A DNA stretch of 64,000 nt from Methanopyrus sp. SNP6 (lineage in GTDB: Archaea > JAADCQ01 > Methanopyri > Methanopyrales > Methanopyraceae), in contig NZ_CP019436.1 of assembly GCF_002201895.1 (NCBI RefSeq), positions 853,619 to 917,618 on the forward strand. The letters are read 5' to 3'. A program made the position numbers and the translations under genes. Below are positions 59,726-64,000 of the stretch, piece after piece. The notes below the pieces were generated by a model, which made no database searches, was not told where the DNA came from, and saw nothing but the letters and a program-made list of their open reading frames with translations. Positions within the stretch are counted from its first letter, which is position 1. Each line of letters begins with the position of its first letter.

Positions 59726-62380
59726 TTACCCGGAGTACCGTTCTACTCGGGATTCACCGGCCCGGTTCTCTATCCTCCAAAGCTCGTCCGCGGCGTCCTC
59801 GAGCTCTTCGTCGTGGGTGACGACGATGGCCTGGCGTACGCGCCCCTCACCTAGCTCCAACTCTCTTAAGGCTTGCGCTAATCGCTCCCGGTGTTCCGCG
59901 TCCAAGTGCACCGTCGGTTCGTCTAACATTATGAATGGAGCGAAGCTCGATCCCACCATGGCGAGCGCCAGGCGCAGCGCCAGCCCGATTATAATTTTTT
60001 CCCCACCACTCATTCGGTCGGCCTCTATGAAATGACCACCTGGCACGGAGACACGTATCACGGCCCCGTCATCCTCGATCCTCAACGATCCATACCGGTC
60101 CGAGAGATCCTGCAAGATCTTCGAAGCCTCCCGCTCTACGGCGGGTAGCACCCTCTCTCTGGCGACGTCACGGGAATGTCTGAACACCTCCTTGCAGAGA
60201 CTGAGCACCTCCACGACTCGCTCCAACCTCTCCTTGCGCTCCTTCGCCTCTCGGTACCTCCGCACCTGTTTCTCCAACTCTTTCTTACGTTTTTCCATCT
60301 CATTCAACCTTCCTCTGACCTCACTGAGTTCATCCCTGGCTCTTTCGTACTCCTTTTCCACCCTCTCGATCTCCTCTTCCAATCTATCCCGGGACCCGTA
60401 TCGCCTCCGTAGCTCCTCCAGATCACGCTTCACTTTCTTCAACTTTTCCTCGGCGTCTTCGATCTCCTGTTCGATCCTCTCTAACCTCTTTCCGGCTTCT
60501 TTGGCCTTCTTCACCTTCTCTTCCAGATTACGGTAACGTTCGAGCTCCCTCTCCGCCTCTCGACGTCTCCGCTCCACGTCATCCTTCTTCTCTTCGAGGC
60601 TCCGTAACTCCCCTTCGACGTCTTCCAAATCGCTCGGCGTTCTTCCGATTACCTCTCTGAAACGGTCCAGTATACGTTCCAATTTACCTTCCAGTTGGAG
60701 AACCTTCTCGCGCCGACGCTCTCGGTCCTCCAGAAGACTTTCAGCTCTCACGGCCAGATCGCGCAACTCGGGTAGCAACTCGGGTAGTCGATCTCTTTTC
60801 ACACCCAGATCGTGCGACAAGTTTGATAGTTCGCCTTTGATTTCCTCTGTCTTCTCCAACTCCCTTACTAGCTCCTCACGACGCTCCTCCCAACGACCCA
60901 GTTCCTCCTTTGTGCTCTCCAACTCCTTCTTCACCGATTCGAGCTTTTCCTCCAGTTTCCTCCGTTCCTTACGTAGATTTCCCTCACGTTCCCGAAGACG
61001 TTCGAGCTCCCTCTCCGCATCGTGCAGCAACTTCTCGGCCCGCTCTCGTGGCAGTTTCCTGAGGCAGACTGGACACTCGCCCTCGGCTTCCCTGAGACTC
61101 TCGATACGCTCCTGTAGTTCCTCTCTTTTCACCTCGATTTCCTTCAGCTCCTCTCGAATCTCGTCGAGACGCTCTTGGATTTTCTCATACTCGCTCCGCA
61201 GCGCTTCCTCCTGATCTTTCAACTCTTCCAACTCGTCGTGTATCTTCTCCAACTCCTCCCTGAGATCCTCCTCACTCTTAATGTCGCGTAACCGTTCCGA
61301 GACCTCCACGATCTCCTTTTTGAACTCCACCAGACTCTCCGGGTCGATCCCGGTCTCCTCCCTTAACTCCTTGAGCTCCCGTTCCACACTTTCCAGTTCC
61401 TTCTCGGCGGATTCCAACTTGTTCTTGACACTGCGGTAATCATCACTGAGGTTCCTCAGCTCCTCGATGCGTCTCCGTAGTTCCGCCTCCTCTTCCTCGA
61501 GCTCACGTATTTTGGACGGGATGTCACCCAGTCTCCGAAGCTCCCTTTCGGCTTCCCTCCCCTCTTCGACCTCCTTCCGTAGATCGTCACGTCTCTCCTC
61601 CAGGCTCCTGATCTTGTCTTCCAGTCGCCGTCGTTCGTGCTCCAGCTTTTCGAAATCATCCTTCGCCTCTCGCAGTTCGTCCAACCGCTCCTTCAGCTCC
61701 TCGACCTCGGGCTTCAACTCCTTCTCCTTCCGTTCCAGCTCTTCGAGCTCCCGCTTCACTTTCTCGAGCTCGTCCTCCGACCCTTTTAATTCCTGGACCC
61801 GCTCTCTGAAGTACTCGAGACTCCTCTCTGCCTCCCGGAGTAAGTCGTGTGCCCGATCACGGGCCTTCTTGAACTCCGCTAACCCGAGCGTCCTGTCGAC
61901 GATCTTCTTCCTTTCCTCTCTCGTCGCTTCCACGAGCTTCGCGATCTCTCCCTGACCGATGTGCACTGCCTCCCGAAATACGTCCCGGTTCACTCCGCCC
62001 AACGCGTTCATGACCTCACGGTCGACGTCCTCAACACGCCCCGAGGCGATGACTTTCCACCCGTCGCCCTCATCCCTGTACAGTCTTGGGTTCCTCTGCC
62101 CACCGCCACGGTAGAACTCTCGTCGCACCCTGTACCGATACCCGTCCACTCCCCAGAACACGACCTCCACCACAGCCCTGCGCTCTCCTTCCCTTATTAG
62201 ATGGTCGTAACTCCGGAACGTACGCGGGAAAAGCGCTAGAGTGATGGCCTCCAGTACAGTAGTCTTACCTGCGCCGTTCGGACCTACGAGTACGTTGATT
62301 CCTTCACGGAACTCGATCTCGGTGCTACTGTGGGACCTGAGGTTTTCTATCCTCACACGCTCGATCATTACGATCATCAC
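59726..62380 (-). CDS. rad50: DNA double-strand break repair ATPase Rad50
   Basis: 884 residues from ATG62380. Walker A is VGPNGAGKTTVLEAIT. Long coiled coils rich in Glu, Arg and Leu follow on both sides of the zinc hook GECPVCLRKLPRE, near the middle. The ABC signature DRMSGGEKIIIGLALRLALA and Walker B FIMLDEPTVHLDAEHRERLA are near the C-terminus. It works with Mre11, whose gene overlaps its start by 4 bases. Confidence 0.97.
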   Translation of the reverse strand: MMIVMIERVRIENLRSHSSTEIEFREGINVLVGPNGAGKTTVLEAITLALFPRTFRSYDHLIREGERRAVVEVVFWGVDGYRYRVRREFYRGGGQRNPRLYRDEGDGWKVIASGRVEDVDREVMNALGGVNRDVFREAVHIGQGEIAKLVEATREERKKIVDRTLGLAEFKKARDRAHDLLREAERSLEYFRERVQELKGSEDELEKVKRELEELERKEKELKPEVEELKERLDELREAKDDFEKLEHERRRLEDKIRSLEERRDDLRKEVEEGREAERELRRLGDIPSKIRELEEEEAELRRRIEELRNLSDDYRSVKNKLESAEKELESVERELKELREETGIDPESLVEFKKEIVEVSERLRDIKSEEDLREELEKIHDELEELKDQEEALRSEYEKIQERLDEIREELKEIEVKREELQERIESLREAEGECPVCLRKLPRERAEKLLHDAERELERLREREGNLRKERRKLEEKLESVKKELESTKEELGRWEERREELVRELEKTEEIKGELSNLSHDLGVKRDRLPELLPELRDLAVRAESLLEDRERRREKVLQLEGKLERILDRFREVIGRTPSDLEDVEGELRSLEEKKDDVERRRREAERELERYRNLEEKVKKAKEAGKRLERIEQEIEDAEEKLKKVKRDLEELRRRYGSRDRLEEEIERVEKEYERARDELSEVRGRLNEMEKRKKELEKQVRRYREAKERKERLERVVEVLSLCKEVFRHSRDVARERVLPAVEREASKILQDLSDRYGSLRIEDDGAVIRVSVPGGHFIEADRMSGGEKIIIGLALRLALAMVGSSFAPFIMLDEPTVHLDAEHRERLAQALRELELGEGRVRQAIVVTHDEELEDAADELWRIENRAGESRVERYSG

Positions 62381-63732
62381 CCGATCCAGCGGTCCAGTGA
62401 GGGCCGGCCGGAGGACCCGAGCTTAGATCCCGTAGTGCGACTCATCCCTTCGGACGACGTCCCACGTCCCCCGACGTTCACCTCCTCACTACCCACCTCG
62501 GAGCGCTCCTCTTCCCCTGATCCTTTCGGTTCCTCCGAGGACCCCTCCGAACCCTCCGACCCCGGTTCTCTCGCGACGATACTTTCGACGTCCTCCAGAT
62601 CGGGAGGGTTGTCCTCCCGGACGCCCCTCAGTATCTCCAGCGCCACCTCGACCACGACGTCGTCCGGCACGTCCACGCGGTTCAGGGTCGCGGCCTTGGC
62701 CTTCTTAACACCCTCTCGGATTATGCCCTCGAGGTTAATCGGTCCTCGGGTCTCGTCTCCTCCCTCGACCTCGCGCCTCCGCTCATGTAGCTCCACCACG
62801 CATCGATCGGCCCCAGCTTCGATAGCGACCTTCTCGACATCTTCCGGGGATGCGTTCGTATCCTTGGCTATCACCTTAACGATCTGCCCACGCTTGATCT
62901 TCCTACGTAGTTCCTCTTCCCAGTGTTCTCCCCTGACTTCCACTACGGATAGTCCTCGACTCCACTCTACCTCAACGAACTCGTGTTCGGCGAGTCCGTC
63001 TCGGTCGAACTCCACGAGGAAGAAACCGCGACGCCCGTGCGTGCCCCTCTCGTCCCTGATCTCCCGGAACGTCAGCGGCTCGGGGCTCCCGGGGTAAGGG
63101 GCCGGATTCCCGTGGATCTTCTCCTCACGACTCGGGACGTGGACGTGGCCCATCGCGTAGTAATCGTGTCCCTCAGGGAAGTACGCGGGTTCCACGACCT
63201 CGGACTCGTCTGGGATAGTCCCAGGGAGGGCTTGGTGGAAGATCGCCACGTTGACGTCCGCCTCAGGGTCAGGTCTGTACTTGGATCTGATGACCTTAGC
63301 CTTCTCAACGAACGAGTTCTTCGGCAGGTACTGGAGCCCGTGGAACGTCACACGTACACCGTCGAAGGTGGCCGTATACCGATGTCTCTCAGGACGTCGC
63401 TCCGAGTAGTAGAGGTGCCGGACCAGTCCCATCCGCTCCAGCACGGAGATCGGAGAAACGGCACCTTTCCTCCGGCGGATCTCGTGGTTACCCGCTGTCG
63501 CGATGGTTTCGATACCGTCTTCCTTCAGCTTCGAGAGCTCCTCCACGGCCAAATACAGTGCCTCAGTCTTGGGCCGTGCGTGCTCGAAGAGATCACCCGC
63601 GATCACGAGTACATCCACGGAACACTCGCGGACCTCCTCCATCAGCCGCTCGAACGTCTCCATCACGGCCTCTTCTCGGGAACGTAAGTTCATTAGGGCG
63701 TGACCGAGGTGGACGTCTGCCACGTGGGCCAT
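62377..63732 (-). CDS. mre11: DNA double-strand break repair nuclease Mre11
   Basis: 451 residues from ATG63732; the frame is open to 63786, but that part overlaps herA. Phosphoesterase motifs are HVADVHLGHALMNLRSREEA, VIAGDLFEHARPKT, TIATAGNHEIRRRKG, VAIFHQALPG and YAMGHVHVPSREEK. The last 90 residues are low-complexity Glu/Ser/Gly-rich (EGSEGSSEEPKGSGEEERSE) and probably flexible. It lies between herA and rad50 in the usual archaeal repair operon. Confidence 0.96.
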   Translation of the reverse strand: MAHVADVHLGHALMNLRSREEAVMETFERLMEEVRECSVDVLVIAGDLFEHARPKTEALYLAVEELSKLKEDGIETIATAGNHEIRRRKGAVSPISVLERMGLVRHLYYSERRPERHRYTATFDGVRVTFHGLQYLPKNSFVEKAKVIRSKYRPDPEADVNVAIFHQALPGTIPDESEVVEPAYFPEGHDYYAMGHVHVPSREEKIHGNPAPYPGSPEPLTFREIRDERGTHGRRGFFLVEFDRDGLAEHEFVEVEWSRGLSVVEVRGEHWEEELRRKIKRGQIVKVIAKDTNASPEDVEKVAIEAGADRCVVELHERRREVEGGDETRGPINLEGIIREGVKKAKAATLNRVDVPDDVVVEVALEILRGVREDNPPDLEDVESIVAREPGSEGSEGSSEEPKGSGEEERSEVGSEEVNVGGRGTSSEGMSRTTGSKLGSSGRPSLDRWIG

Positions 63733-63740
63733 CCTCAAGG

Positions 63741-64000
63741 TCAGATCCCCAAGTCCAGGTCCTCTTCCGCATCGGTCTCCTCCCACCGCTCCACGATCTC
63801 GAGAACGTCCGGTGTCTCGCCGCCATGACGGGTCTTCCTCGGCCTGACGTCCACGAACGCCGGGATCCGGATCGCACTACCAGTCACGAACGCCGTGCCG
63901 GTGGGTAACCCCTTGATTCGCTCAAGAGCCTCCTTAGTGATCCCTTCACCGCTCTTCCGGATGTTCTCCAGATCGTCCGGGTTGGCCGTACGGAGGACGA
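63741..64000 (-). CDS. herA: HerA-type DNA helicase, C-terminal part (cut by window end)
   Basis: The minus-strand frame is open from 64000 to a TGA at 63741-63743, giving about 85 residues. VLRTANPDDLENIRKSGEGI, then ALERIKGLPTGTAFVTGSAI and DVRPRKTRHGGETPDVLEIV match the C-terminus of HerA. HerA is a hexameric translocase that works with NurA, Mre11 and Rad50 in end resection. The following mre11 gene starts 8 bases later. Confidence 0.82.
   Translation of the reverse strand, partial: VLRTANPDDLENIRKSGEGITKEALERIKGLPTGTAFVTGSAIRIPAFVDVRPRKTRHGGETPDVLEIVERWEETDAEEDLDLGI

Noticed and set aside
1-64000. CRISPR arrays or insertion sequences
   Set aside because: No regularly spaced direct repeats, transposase motifs or terminal inverted repeats were seen anywhere in the window.

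Overview
The window is a 64-kb piece of a GC-rich hyperthermophilic methanogen chromosome and matches what I remember of Methanopyrus kandleri. The evidence is a complete mcrBDCGA cluster followed directly by mtrEDCBAGH, a 553-residue McrA, heavy use of GTG and TTG starts, a selenoprotein with an archaeal SECIS hairpin, split RNA polymerase B genes, and a tRNA gene with C instead of T at position 8. No database was consulted. Family names come from motif recognition.

Layout. 1-5.7 kb: a truncated unknown gene, tRNA-Leu(GAG), a two-selenocysteine vhuD on the minus strand with its 3' SECIS, then aroA and aroC flanking a tandem V4R protein, and the broken remains of a V4R paralogue. 5.7-13.5 kb: a class V aminotransferase, an unknown gene, and a tight plus-strand run (sua5, a DUF2124-like gene, an FkbM methyltransferase, tsr3). 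After a 580-bp gap come rpl40e, GGGP synthase, an AT-rich multi-pass glycosyltransferase-like gene and dph6. 13.5-16.5 kb is accessory DNA: a very acidic low-complexity protein, an AT-rich spacer, a class III signal-peptide pilin-like gene, a candidate structured RNA and an unknown gene. 16.5-21.1 kb (minus): mmp10, an unknown gene and hypF.

21.2-31.5 kb is the methanogenesis core. The methyl-coenzyme M reductase and H4MPT:CoM methyltransferase operons catalyse the last two steps of methane formation. The divergent Mmp10 is known to methylate an active-site arginine of McrA. 31.5-34.9 kb holds a CobN/ChlH-like chelatase large subunit broken into three pieces, with the N-terminal part head-to-head with the rest. 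35-38.3 kb carries mmp14, a DUF2115 gene, an archaeal MetE and a small unknown gene. 38.3-41 kb (minus) carries a possible C/D box RNA, a PAP2-like and an EamA-like membrane protein, a small unknown gene and SepSecS, the last enzyme of selenocysteine synthesis. That enzyme fits the selenoprotein at the start of the window.

41-46.5 kb: a decayed NOL1/NOP2/Sun RNA methyltransferase, rio2, larB, truD, a small zinc-ribbon gene and trpD. 46.5-59.2 kb (minus) is the classical archaeal transcription/translation cluster, in transcription order rpoH, rpoB2, rpoB1, rpoA1, rpoA2, rpl30e, nusA, rps12, rps7, EF-2, with an unusual 480-bp gap after rpoA2. 59-64 kb (minus): herA (partial), mre11, rad50 and a polyferredoxin whose reading frame runs into rpoH.

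Three in-window links stand out: selenocysteine (spcS with vhuD), McrA modification (mmp10 with mcrA) and diphthamide (dph6 with EF-2). The most unusual items are the decayed V4R and NSUN genes, the rearranged and frameshifted CobN, the acidic protein next to AT-rich DNA, and the Mmp10 start that lacks a standard codon.
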